DNA of 55,323 nucleotides from Acidobacteriota bacterium (GTDB lineage: Bacteria > Acidobacteriota > Aminicenantia > UBA2199). Of the stretch, positions 27,012 through 34,066 are shown piece by piece. Below the pieces are notes generated by a model, which saw nothing but the letters and a program-made list of their open reading frames with translations, did not search any database and was not told the origin of the DNA. Location: assembly GCA_018897435.1 (NCBI GenBank), contig JAHIKI010000025.1, forward strand, positions 1 to 55,323, written 5' to 3'. The position numbers and the translations under genes were made by a program. How positions within the stretch are numbered: the first letter of the stretch is position 1; every line of letters begins with the position of its first letter.

Positions 27012-27021
27012 TCCCGCACAA

Positions 27022-27241
27022 ACCTCATACCGTGCACCAAAGAGCGGGATTGTTTCTGATGTACTCTTGAATTCGGCTTAAATCCGCTTCATCACGGACA
27101 ATATGCTCGTAATAATTGCGCTGCTAAACGGGGACGCCAGGAGCCGCACGCAATTCATTAATGCGTTTGGCGGCCGCTGATTTAAAGGATCTGATTATGG
27201 TTGGCAGCGAGCCATGGACGGGTTTCCCGAATTGTTCCAAC
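27022..27241 (-). pseudogene. Decayed RAYT transposase fragment
   Basis: Read on the minus strand from the REP at 27242: FGKPVHGSLPTIIRSFKSAAAKRINELR, then APGVPV-stop-QRNYYEHIVRDEADLSRIQEYIRNNPALW. This is the C-terminal half of a Y1 REP-associated transposase including the catalytic NYYEH helix. The residue normally W before QRNYYEH is an in-frame TAG (27124-27126 region), and the N-terminal half with the HUH motif is missing. REPs lie at both ends. It is a different RAYT lineage from the intact gene at 22276. Confidence 0.8.
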
Positions 27242-27267
27242 GTAGGGGCACGGCGTGCCGTGCCCCC
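27242..27267 (+). repeat. REP element, CACGGC type
   Basis: GTAGGGGCACGGC-GTGCCGTGCCCC, plus orientation. It bounds the decayed RAYT on its truncated side. Confidence 0.8.
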
Positions 27268-27333
27268 TCATCGTGCCATGCCCTCATCTCATGTCGTGCC
27301 CCGTTCTCGCGCTGTGCCCCCTTCTCGTGCCGT
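27268..27333. repeat. Degenerate tandem repeat between two REPs
   Basis: About three and a half units of 16-19 bp of the form TCATCTCATGTCGTGCCCC, GTTCTCGCGCTGTGCCCCC, TTCTCGTGCCGTG. Each contains a partial REP-like GTGCCCC. It may be a decayed REP array. Confidence 0.45.
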
Positions 27334-27358
27334 GGGGGCACGGCGCGCCGTGCCCTAC
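27332..27358 (-). repeat. REP element, CACGGC type
   Basis: Palindrome ending GCCGTGCCCTAC. It is inverted relative to 27242-27267, so the pair forms an expanded REPIN. It ends 9 bp before the mazF stop. Confidence 0.75.
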
Positions 27359-27367
27359 CTCATTCTT

Positions 27368-27706
27368 CTACCTGCCGATCAATGCGGCTAGCAGCTCGCT
27401 CGCTCGGTTGGAGACCGCTGCCGGCAGCTTTTTGATCAAGGCCGCCTCCCTGGCCTGCCAATCAAGACTCTTGACCTGGTCGGCCAGGATCGCGCCTTTG
27501 ACGGGGAGACCGGAGGGCAATTCAACTTCGAAGGGGTAACCCTTTACCTGGCTGGTGATGGGGCAGAGGACGGCCAGGCCGGTCTTGCGGTTATAACTCT
27601 CGGGGGAAAGCACCAGGGCAGGGCGGCGGCCCGCTTGTTCGTGCCCCGATTGCGGGTTGAAATTCAACCAGATCGCGTCCCCGCGGCGCGGAACATATTC
27701 CTCCAT
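27368..27706 (-). CDS. mazF: MazF/PemK-family endoribonuclease toxin
   Basis: 112 residues. It shows the MazF core: RRGDAIWLNFNPQSGHEQAGRRPALVLSPESYN near the N-terminus (GHEQAGRRPALVLS is diagnostic, with catalytic Arg), then VLCPITSQVKGYPFEVELP. MazF cleaves single-stranded mRNA at short motifs. The ATG at 27706 shares one base with the mazE stop (TGATG); a GTG at 27709 is also possible. The reading is intact. Confidence 0.9.
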   Translation of the reverse strand: MEEYVPRRGDAIWLNFNPQSGHEQAGRRPALVLSPESYNRKTGLAVLCPITSQVKGYPFEVELPSGLPVKGAILADQVKSLDWQAREAALIKKLPAAVSNRASELLAALIGR

Positions 27707-27948
27707 CACCAGATTTCTTTGCCTGCGGCCGCCCCGGTTTCAACGGCTTCGTGGCGGTTTCCGTCATTTATCTTGGCCAGCAATTTTTTCAATTCCGGTT
27801 TTTTAGCCAGCATGGGCTTAATGATCAGGCTGGACTTGGCGACGCGCATTTCCACGCTCGTGGCTTCTTCAAGGCCCAGCTCCCTGCTGTATGCACTGGG
27901 AATGCGCAGGGCTAAACTGTTTCCCCATTTTCGTATGGTTGCCCGCAT
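27706..27948 (-). CDS. mazE: MazE-family antitoxin
   Basis: 80 residues. MRATIRKWGNSLALRIPSAYSREL is the swapped-hairpin AbrB/MazE DNA-binding fold; the acidic/amphipathic C-terminus should wrap MazF. ATG 27948 follows a GGAGG ribosome binding site, and a longer reading would cross the promoter. It is expressed from a consensus promoter with an inverted repeat over the -10 box, so it is probably autoregulated together with mazF. Confidence 0.88.
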   Translation of the reverse strand: MRATIRKWGNSLALRIPSAYSRELGLEEATSVEMRVAKSSLIIKPMLAKKPELKKLLAKINDGNRHEAVETGAAAGKEIW

Positions 27949-27962
27949 GACATCCTCCATTA

Positions 27963-28002
27963 AGTATAAACAATGTATATACTCCTTATTTTGCAATGTC
28001 AA
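27963..28002 (-). promoter_or_regulatory. Promoter and operator of mazEF
   Basis: Minus strand TTGACA (28002-27997), 17 nt, TATACA (27979-27974). AGTATA (27963-27968) and TATACT (27978-27983) form an inverted repeat around the -10 box, a likely MazE operator. Confidence 0.75.
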
Positions 28003-28036
28003 GGGCAAAATGATAATTATTTGTTTGAATTGCGGC

Positions 28037-28059
28037 CAGGTCTTTCATTATCACATTTA
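28037..28059. repeat. CAGGTYTTTCATTAT repeat, copy 3
   Basis: CAGGTCTTTCATTATCAC followed by ATTTA, upstream of mazEF. All three copies lie within 2.1 kb, beside the hicAB and mazEF loci. Confidence 0.5.
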
Positions 28060-28205
28060 ATTTTAAATGAAGGTTATACCGAGTTATACGAAATAATCGG
28101 ATAACTGAGGTCTGGTCCCAAATCAGACGTTCAGGGCTTGAGTTTGTGATGGTTATTTGCACTCTGAGTATCATCCCGCCGATTTACTTCGATCTCTCAA
28201 CCGGT

Positions 28206-28211
28206 TAGAAT
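28206..28211 (+). promoter_or_regulatory. -10 box TAGAAT, 6 nt before the homoserine dehydrogenase fragment
   Basis: TAGAAT ends 6 nt before ATG 28218. A TTTACT lies 17 nt upstream as a possible -35. The geometry matches the other leaderless promoters in the window. Confidence 0.45.
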
Positions 28212-28217
28212 GCTGCC

Positions 28218-28394
28218 ATGAAGAAAAAACCTCTGCGTGCCGTTTTCGTTGGCTTCGGCAACGTCGGCCAAAGGCTGGCAGCCATGCTGACCCAAAAGAG
28301 CGACGCCAATTCCCCGGCCTGGCCGATCTGGAGCTGGAAACTATGGTTGCGAACCGGTAAGGAGAAAAAAAATGTACGCGAAAACTCGGCTTGA
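28218..28394 (+). pseudogene. N-terminal fragment of homoserine dehydrogenase
   Basis: MKKKPLRAVFVGFGNVGQRLAAML is the Rossmann nucleotide-binding start of homoserine dehydrogenase (GxGxVG). After LTQKSD the frame is shifted: another frame continues FPGLADLELETMVANR, as expected for this family, and then stops. The original frame runs out at 28394, past the start of the DUF1684 gene. At about 45 meaningful codons of roughly 350 it cannot work. The rest of the gene was lost by deletion. Confidence 0.6.
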
Positions 28395-29313
28395 AAAAAG
28401 CGGAACTCTCTTGTTCCCGGTCCTGATGCTGTTTTTTTTACCGGCGCTACTGTATATGGCGGCACAAACAGTTCAGAATGGAGATGAAGCTTGGGGACAG
28501 GAACTTCTTAAAGAGAGGGAGCAGAAGGATATTGAATTCAAGACCTCGGCCACTTCGCCCATGGCCGGCGGCGCTCGTTTGACCGTCAGCGCCCCGGGGA
28601 AAACTTTCATAACTATCATGGACGGGACCGTGTCCGTTAAAGCCCAGGCCGGCGCCGGAACGGTTTTTGCGGTATTTTCCAGAGAAGGGAAATGGTATTG
28701 GGACGAAAGTGCCCAAGGGATCCTATGCCGCATGGGAGAACGTGACATCGCCCGGAATGTTGAGGCGCTAATCCCGGGATGCCTGTTCAGGGCCGGCCGG
28801 TTCACGCTCGCCGCCTATCCCGGCCCGGACAGTCTGGCCCTGATCGTCTTCGACCAGCAGCGCCGCCAGCAGCTTGATTTTGAACACTTGCTTTATTTTC
28901 CTGCCGATCCCGTTTACGCGGTGCAAGCCAGGTTGGAGAAATTTCTGGAAAAGCGCGAAGTGAAGATCACTACCACGCGCAAGCTGGAAAAGACATTTTA
29001 TCGCTACGCCCGCATCCATTTTCAGCTGCATGGCAAAAACCTGGCTTTGACCGCCTTGAAGTCAAGCCTGGATGGTCCTGACGCAAATTACCTTTTCATC
29101 CCTTTCAAGGATATGACCAACGGCAGGGAGACCTATGAAGTCGGGCGCTTCATGGATGTGCCCGAGCCTCAAGGTGAGGAATTCGTCCTGGATTTCAACC
29201 GCTGCTACAACCCCCTGTGCAATTACTCACCCGCCTACAACTGTCCGCTGCCGCCACTGGAGAATTTCCTGGACATCGCCGTTCCGGCCGGAGAGAAGAC
29301 ATATCCTCATTAA
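28372..29313 (+). CDS. DUF1684 family secreted protein
   Basis: 313 residues. A hydrophobic N-terminal segment (about 11-31: LLFPVLMLFFLPALLYMA) is a signal or anchor. The C-terminus carries the DUF1684 signature: YEVGRFMDVP, LDFNRCYNP and YNCPLPPLENFLDIAVPAGEK. The DUF1684 function is unknown. The family is common in soil and Acidobacteria-like genomes and predicted to be extracytoplasmic. AAGGAG precedes the ATG. It starts within the end of the homoserine dehydrogenase remnant, so it may now use that gene's promoter. Confidence 0.8.
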   Translation: MYAKTRLEKSGTLLFPVLMLFFLPALLYMAAQTVQNGDEAWGQELLKEREQKDIEFKTSATSPMAGGARLTVSAPGKTFITIMDGTVSVKAQAGAGTVFAVFSREGKWYWDESAQGILCRMGERDIARNVEALIPGCLFRAGRFTLAAYPGPDSLALIVFDQQRRQQLDFEHLLYFPADPVYAVQARLEKFLEKREVKITTTRKLEKTFYRYARIHFQLHGKNLALTALKSSLDGPDANYLFIPFKDMTNGRETYEVGRFMDVPEPQGEEFVLDFNRCYNPLCNYSPAYNCPLPPLENFLDIAVPAGEKTYPH

Positions 29314-29345
29314 GAAAAGAACGAGCAATCGTGACGAGTAATCCC
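29313..29345. repeat. GTGACGAG-type arm, left half of an inverted repeat
   Basis: GAACGAGCAATCGTGACGAGTAAT; the matching right arm (GTCACTTAGCACTCGTCACTTATTACTTGTCAC) is at about 29668-29704. The two arms enclose the AAATTCCAA-type element at 29410-29662, giving nested inverted repeats. Confidence 0.5.
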
Positions 29346-29409
29346 CTCGGCGAGGTTCTTTAGGGCAAGTAACTAAGGAAAAAAACTAAAAAAACAAAAG
29401 TAAGAGAAG

Positions 29410-29662
29410 AAAAATTCCAAATCACAAATCCCAAATTCCAAATAAATTCCAAGTTCCAAATTCCAATGACCCAAACAAAAAAGTAGATGGGTAGAAGGGT
29501 AAACGAGTGAAAGGGTTAGGAAAACAGCAAGCGTTCGCTGCCAGTGCGATTGCCCCATCAACTCATCTACTCTTCAACGAGTGCTTATTTTTACGTTTTG
29601 GTCATTGGTACTTGGAGCTTGTTTGTGTTTTGGTATTTGGAATTTGATATTTTAGTCTTCCA
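29410..29662. repeat. AAATTCCAA-type inverted-repeat island, copy 1
   Basis: The left arm (about 29412-29470) is a string of degenerate CAAATTCCAAAT/CCAAGTTCCAA words. The right arm (about 29597-29660) is its imperfect reverse complement (GGTCATTGGTACTTGG...GGTATTTGGAATTTG). The centre holds GTAGATGGGTAGAAGGGT and ACTCATCTAC. The copy at 38420-38645 shares arms and much of the centre. It fills the 372 bp gap after the DUF1684 gene. No gene is seen in it. Confidence 0.65.
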
Positions 29663-29685
29663 AGTTCCTTGTCACTTAGCACTCG

Positions 29686-30084
29686 TCACTTATTACTTGT
29701 CACTGAGCTAGGCGCGGGGCCATGCAGCACCGAGCTTTCTTTTTTAAGCGGCTTGCCGCCCTGCACCGTATCCCAGCCGGTCAGCCAGGTCTGCACGTCG
29801 CGGTCGCCGTGCAAGGCAACGGTGATCTCGTCGCTGTCGCCGCCGCCAAATGGTTCGGCTTCCAAAAAAACGGTGCGGATCTCATTCTCTTGATCCAGGG
29901 GAATGGCCCAGGTCTGTGAATCGTAGGCGGCGATATCGATCCCGTCACCGTCGACCCAGGCCGCCATCGGCATGTTGCCGATATTGACCACGGTCACGTA
30001 GGCTTCATAGTTCTGTTTCACGCAGGAAACAAGGAACAGGGTCAGCATCAGCACGGCAAATCCCAGTAATATCTTTTTTTTCAT
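29686..30084 (-). CDS. Small lipoprotein, unknown function
   Basis: About 132 residues. MKKKILLGFAVLMLTLFLVSC is a lipoprotein signal with lipobox LVSC, C21 being the lipidated residue. The mature part has VTVVNIGNMPMAAWVDGDG, consistent with a small beta-sandwich. ATG 30084 follows GGAGG; longer starts would bury the signal peptide. It is divergent from the S9 peptidase gene. The family is not recognised. Confidence 0.7.
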   Translation of the reverse strand: MKKKILLGFAVLMLTLFLVSCVKQNYEAYVTVVNIGNMPMAAWVDGDGIDIAAYDSQTWAIPLDQENEIRTVFLEAEPFGGGDSDEITVALHGDRDVQTWLTGWDTVQGGKPLKKESSVLHGPAPSSVTSNK

Positions 30085-30213
30085 ATCTGCCTCCATGGGG
30101 CACTCGGGCCGCCACCACTCTCCAAGCAATTCGCATGCCAATCCTGAAGGGTAAATTTGTCCTGAAAAAAGGACAATCCGTGCTACCCGGTTTATCTTTG
30201 CATTTCTCAAGCG

Positions 30214-30219
30214 TATAAT
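30214..30219 (+). promoter_or_regulatory. -10 box TATAAT of the S9 peptidase gene
   Basis: Perfect TATAAT followed by a TTGGAGGATAAATC leader; the -35 (TTTATC at 17 nt) is weak. GGAGG at 30231-30235 is well spaced from ATG 30243. Confidence 0.5.
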
Positions 30220-30242
30220 AGCATCTTTTTGGAGGATAAATC

Positions 30243-32774
30243 ATGAAAATAAGAAACGTAATTTGCATACTGATAATGCTCGTGGCGCTGCCGGCTTTCC
30301 CGCAGGTGAATGCCCAGAAAATCAGCCAATGGCTGGTCCTGGGACCGGCGGAAATTCTCGCCAATGGCGCAGCTCTGCCTGCAGGTGAGGAAGCGGCTTT
30401 GGAATATGATTTCCTGTCCGCCGCCCTGCTCCGGCCCCAAGCGGGTGTGCGAGCGCAGTGGAGCACCCAGCGCCAGCTGACCTGGCAGCCCGGGGCCGCT
30501 CGTTTCGCCGGGTCGGCCGGGAAACAGGCTGTCTACCTGGCCGTTTACCTGGAAAGCCCACGCTGGTTGCAGGCCCAGCTGGTGCTAGAAGCGGCTTTTC
30601 CGCTGCGGGTCTATTTTGATGGCGCAGCACTGCCTCAGCCAGCCATAGACGGGAAGGAAGCGGAAAAAAACAGTTACCAGCTGACCCTGGCCAACGGTAA
30701 GCACCTGCTTCTGATCAAAGGGATTTTGCCCGCGGGTGCGGACAAGAATCATCTGCTGCAGGCCAGCTTGAAAAACAAGCCGGCTTTCGCTGCTGATCCC
30801 ATCGCGGTTTCCCTGGGGGCCGAGCGCCGCACCAGCATGGAAGACGTGCTGAACACGGTGAACATCGATGATGTTTTTCTGGCCCCGGACGGGAGCAAGG
30901 TGGCCGTGGCTTTAAGCAAGCGTCAAAGCGGAGAAAGCGAGAACCGCCGCTGGCTCGAGATCCTGGATACGGGAAACGGCGGCCGCATATTTACTTCACA
31001 AGGTCTGGGAGCCATCGGCAATTTTCAATGGTTGAAGAATTCCCGCAGTTTTTTCTTCGGCCGTGCTGAAAAAGATCTTACCGACCTGTGCGTATATGAC
31101 CTCGATGCCCACACCTGTCGGACGATCCTGGCCGGGATCAAGAACTTTTCCTCGTGCTGGTGGTCTGAAGACAGCAGGTTCCTGGTCTATGCCACCCAGG
31201 ATGAACCTGAAAAAGACAAGGCATTCCGTCATGTCAAGAACATCGACGACCGTTCGCGCTTCGCGGAACGGCGCCAGTCGCTGACCTTGTTCTTCCCCGA
31301 ATCGGGCGTGCGGCAGCCGCTCACCAATTCGAGCGACAATGTCAGCCAGGTGCGCATCAGCCCCGACGGCCGCATGCTGCTGCTGGCATCTTACAGCGAA
31401 GATGCCAAGGTCCGCCCTTATCACAAAAACACCCTTGTCCTGTATTACCTGGCCGATGGCCGGCGGGAAAAGATCCTGGACGATCCCTGGATCGATGATT
31501 TCGCCTGGTCGCCGGATTCCAAAAAACTGCTGTTGCTGGGCGGCCCGTCGGCTTTTTCCGGGCTGGGCAGCACCCTGCCCGCCGGAGTGGTGCCCAACGA
31601 CTATGACGGCCAGGCCTATGTTTTTGACCTGAAAACCCGAAAGGCCGAAACGCTGACCCGCAAGTTCGCTCCATCGATCAATGCCGCTCACTGGCACCCG
31701 GGCGGCAGCATATATCTGCAAGTGACCGACAATGACTATTCTCGCCTGTACAGCTGCGACCCGGCCGCAAAGAAATTCTCCCGCCTGGAAACCGCGCCCG
31801 ACGCCGTTGAAAGCGTCAGCTACTCCCGGGCCAGGAAAGCCGCCTATTCCGGTTCGGGACTGGCCGCGCCGCAAAAACTTTTCATGCTGAATCTGGATTC
31901 AGGAGGTTCGCGGCTGTTGAAGGATTACAACCAAGATGAATTCCGCCGCGTCCGCTTCGGCAAGATGGAAAATTGGAATTTCAAGACCAAGGAAGGCAAG
32001 ACCATTGGCGGATACATCTGCTACCCGCCCGATTTCGACCCGGCGCGCCTGTATCCCTGCATCGTCAACTACTACGGCGGCACCAGCCCTATCGGCCGTA
32101 ATTTCGGCGGCCGCTATCCCAAGGACTGGTACGCGGCCAACGGCTACATCGTCTGCGTGCTCCAGCCCAGCGGCGCGGTCGGCTACGGCCAGGAATTTTC
32201 AAGCGCCCATGTCAACGATTGGGGTGAGATCACCTCGGCAGAGATCATCCGCGGCGTCGAGGAGTTGCTGCGCAGCCATCCCTATATCGACAACCGCAGG
32301 GTCGGCGCCATCGGTGCCTCATACGGCGGCTTCATGACCCAGGTTCTGGCGGCCAAAACAGACCTCTTCGCCGCCTTCATCTCCCACGCCGGCATCAGCG
32401 ACATCTCTTCGTACTGGGGGGTGGGCGACTGGGGCTACAGCTACAGCGGCGTGGCCACTGCCAACAGTTTTCCCTGGAACCGCAAGGACATCTATGTCGG
32501 CCACAGCCCGCTGTTCATGGCCGAACGCATCGGCAGACCCCTGCTGCTGCTCCACGGCGAGAACGACAACAACGTGCCGCCCGGTGAGAGCTACCAGATG
32601 TTCGCCGCCCTGAAGCTGCTGGGCAAGGAGGTGGCGCTGGTCACCTTCCCCGGCCAATATCATTTCATCCTGACCCCGGCCCAGCGGGTGCGCTGGCTGC
32701 AGACCATCATGGCCTGGTTCGACCGCTGGCTGAAAGGACAGGGGGAATGGTGGCAGGAGCTTTACCCGGAATAA
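30243..32774 (+). CDS. Secreted S9-family prolyl oligopeptidase / acylaminoacyl peptidase
   Basis: 843 residues. A signal peptide (about 1-24) is followed by an N-terminal beta region and a WD40/TolB-like propeller (about 190-560; repeated SPDGRMLLLAS and WSPDSKKLLLLGG). The C-terminal alpha/beta hydrolase has the nucleophile in GASYGGF (S693), the acid in LLHGENDNNVP and the histidine in FPGQYHFI. Such enzymes release peptides from oligopeptide substrates, the propeller gating access. Its export suggests a role in nutrient peptide use. The long N-terminal region before the propeller is not typical of the minimal family. Confidence 0.9.
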   Translation: MKIRNVICILIMLVALPAFPQVNAQKISQWLVLGPAEILANGAALPAGEEAALEYDFLSAALLRPQAGVRAQWSTQRQLTWQPGAARFAGSAGKQAVYLAVYLESPRWLQAQLVLEAAFPLRVYFDGAALPQPAIDGKEAEKNSYQLTLANGKHLLLIKGILPAGADKNHLLQASLKNKPAFAADPIAVSLGAERRTSMEDVLNTVNIDDVFLAPDGSKVAVALSKRQSGESENRRWLEILDTGNGGRIFTSQGLGAIGNFQWLKNSRSFFFGRAEKDLTDLCVYDLDAHTCRTILAGIKNFSSCWWSEDSRFLVYATQDEPEKDKAFRHVKNIDDRSRFAERRQSLTLFFPESGVRQPLTNSSDNVSQVRISPDGRMLLLASYSEDAKVRPYHKNTLVLYYLADGRREKILDDPWIDDFAWSPDSKKLLLLGGPSAFSGLGSTLPAGVVPNDYDGQAYVFDLKTRKAETLTRKFAPSINAAHWHPGGSIYLQVTDNDYSRLYSCDPAAKKFSRLETAPDAVESVSYSRARKAAYSGSGLAAPQKLFMLNLDSGGSRLLKDYNQDEFRRVRFGKMENWNFKTKEGKTIGGYICYPPDFDPARLYPCIVNYYGGTSPIGRNFGGRYPKDWYAANGYIVCVLQPSGAVGYGQEFSSAHVNDWGEITSAEIIRGVEELLRSHPYIDNRRVGAIGASYGGFMTQVLAAKTDLFAAFISHAGISDISSYWGVGDWGYSYSGVATANSFPWNRKDIYVGHSPLFMAERIGRPLLLLHGENDNNVPPGESYQMFAALKLLGKEVALVTFPGQYHFILTPAQRVRWLQTIMAWFDRWLKGQGEWWQELYPE

Positions 32775-32778
32775 AAAG

Positions 32779-32999
32779 AGGTTCGAGGTTCGACGTTCGA
32801 AGTTGAAGAAAAAGCGAGCAGTCGTGATGAGTGAAAGAACTTCCAGGACTCAGTGATGAGTGATGAGAAAGAAAAAGAACCATTTAGAGATTTCGTTTTT
32901 ATGCGTTTTCTCATCACGTATCACTCATTACTTATCACGATAATTCGTTCTTCCTCCCGTACACCGTCAACCGTCTGCCGTCAACCGAGTCTTTTGTAC
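32779..32999. repeat. Intergenic island of nested inverted repeats (GGTTCGA, GTGATGAG and GACGGT words)
   Basis: It starts with GAGGTTCGAGGTTCGACGTTCGAAGTTG. Then a left arm (about 32822-32870) of GTGATGAGTGATGAG words and a right arm (about 32904-32945) of CTCATCACGTATCACTCATTACTTATCACG words follow. It ends with a reverse copy of the GACGGTTGACGGT repeat (about 32951-32990). It fills the whole gap between the convergent S9 and mtgA genes. No gene is seen. Confidence 0.6.
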
Positions 33000-33005
33000 C
33001 TTGAA

Positions 33006-33764
33006 CTAAAGTCCCATCTCGGCCAGCGCCTGGTCGTAGGTCTCTTGCTGGATCCAGCGTCTCCTGAGCATGCGCGCGGCGAGGATGCGGCGTTTGCGGT
33101 TCAGCCGCGTGCTGGCGGTGTCCAGGGCCGAAAAGCGGTGCGGGTTAGGCAGGATGGACGCCAGGCGGATAGCCTGGGACAGGGTCAGGGCCGCGGCCGG
33201 ACAGGAAAACCAGGAACGCGCCGCGGCTTCGGCGCCGTAAATATTGTCGCCCCACTCGATCAGGTTGAGGTAGAGTTCCAGGATGCGCTTCTTGCTCAAT
33301 TCCCTTTCCAGTTTCACGGCAATGGCCGCTTCGCGCAGTTTGCGCACGATGTTCTGGCTGGGCTTGAGAAAAAGGTTCTTGGCCAGCTGCTGGGTGATGG
33401 TTGAGCCGCCGCGGCGGACACGCTTTTTGGCGATATTGGTTTCAAGCGCCTGGCGCATCGAAACCCAGTCAAACCCCTCGTGTTCGAAAAACTTATCATC
33501 CTCGGCGATCAGCACCGCCTGGATGAGGTAAGGGGAAATGCGCGAGAGCGGAACGCGCTTCCAGTAGCGGCGCGCCTTTTTGCCTTGCTGCCGCGCCTGT
33601 TCGGCGCGGAATTTCATCATGGCCGTTTCCTTGGGGTTCTCTTTTTTCAGCCAGGAAACCGAGGGCAGGGTGAGCCAGAAGACCAGGCTGGCGGCAAGGG
33701 CCAGGGCCAATGCCGCCGCCGCGATGCGCCAGAAAACGCGCCAGTTTTTCTTTTTGTCGTTCAT
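33006..33764 (-). CDS. mtgA: Monofunctional biosynthetic peptidoglycan transglycosylase
   Basis: 252 residues. One N-terminal membrane helix (about 12-30) precedes a GT51 domain: AEDDKFFEHEGFDW (catalytic Glu motif 1), RGGSTITQQLAKNLFL (motif 2) and KRILELYLNLIEWG (motif 4). It polymerises lipid II into glycan strands outside the inner membrane. There is no transpeptidase domain. The length is standard. A promoter with TTGACA and a -10 box 9 nt before the ATG gives almost no leader. Confidence 0.92.
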   Translation of the reverse strand: MNDKKKNWRVFWRIAAAALALALAASLVFWLTLPSVSWLKKENPKETAMMKFRAEQARQQGKKARRYWKRVPLSRISPYLIQAVLIAEDDKFFEHEGFDWVSMRQALETNIAKKRVRRGGSTITQQLAKNLFLKPSQNIVRKLREAAIAVKLERELSKKRILELYLNLIEWGDNIYGAEAAARSWFSCPAAALTLSQAIRLASILPNPHRFSALDTASTRLNRKRRILAARMLRRRWIQQETYDQALAEMGL

Positions 33765-33773
33765 GTTTATGCC

Positions 33774-33802
33774 AATTTAATGCAATCTATTATTTCTGTC
33801 AA
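33774..33802 (-). promoter_or_regulatory. Promoter of mtgA with minimal leader
   Basis: Minus strand TTGACA (33802-33797), 17 nt, TAAATT (33779-33774), then 9 nt to the ATG. No Shine-Dalgarno is present. Confidence 0.6.
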
Positions 33803-33837
33803 CGGTCAACCTTGTTTCGGCCATTACCGATATCCGC

Positions 33838-33963
33838 ATCCCCCCTGTTTCCCCCCTTGGGTAAGGGGGGAGAAGGCAATTGACCGAGATTTAATTTGGC
33901 TTGCTTTTGTGCCTGTTTTAACCCCCTTTACCTAAGGGGGGTGGCGTAGCCGGGGGGATCCAG
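33838..33963. repeat. Pair of CCCCC...GGGGG palindromic repeats
   Basis: CCCCCCTTGGGTAAGGGGGG (about 33851-33870) and CCCCCTTTACCTAAGGGGGG (about 33921-33940), the second followed by TGGCGTAGCCGGGGGGATCC. They resemble the element at 1006-1042. They lie in the gap between mtgA and the GYD gene. Confidence 0.5.
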
Positions 33964-33985
33964 GTTTTGCCAGAGATGTTTTATT

Positions 33986-34058
33986 GTAGGGGCGATTCGG
34001 TGAATCGCCCTGGAATGATTGCTTCCGGAAGCAGGGCGACCCACCGGGTCGCCCCTAC
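33986..34058. repeat. REPIN, GATTCGG type
   Basis: 73 bp. It begins GTAGGGGCGATTCGGTGAAT-CGCCC and ends GGGCGACCCACCGGGTCGCC-CCTAC, two inverted REPs. The spacer contains a perfect 12 bp palindrome, GCTTCCGGAAGC (34021-34032). It ends 8 bp before the stop of the GYD gene. Confidence 0.8.
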
Positions 34059-34066
34059 GGCATTCT

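Noticed and set aside
27242-27358. CRISPR-like array
   Set aside because: Units are degenerate, adjacent and have no unique spacers of constant size; there are no cas genes. It is better explained as REP-derived.
32779-32808. GGTTCGA-rich stretch resembling a tRNA T-arm
   Set aside because: It is a tandem of GGTTCGA words with no acceptor or anticodon stem. No tRNA was found in the window.
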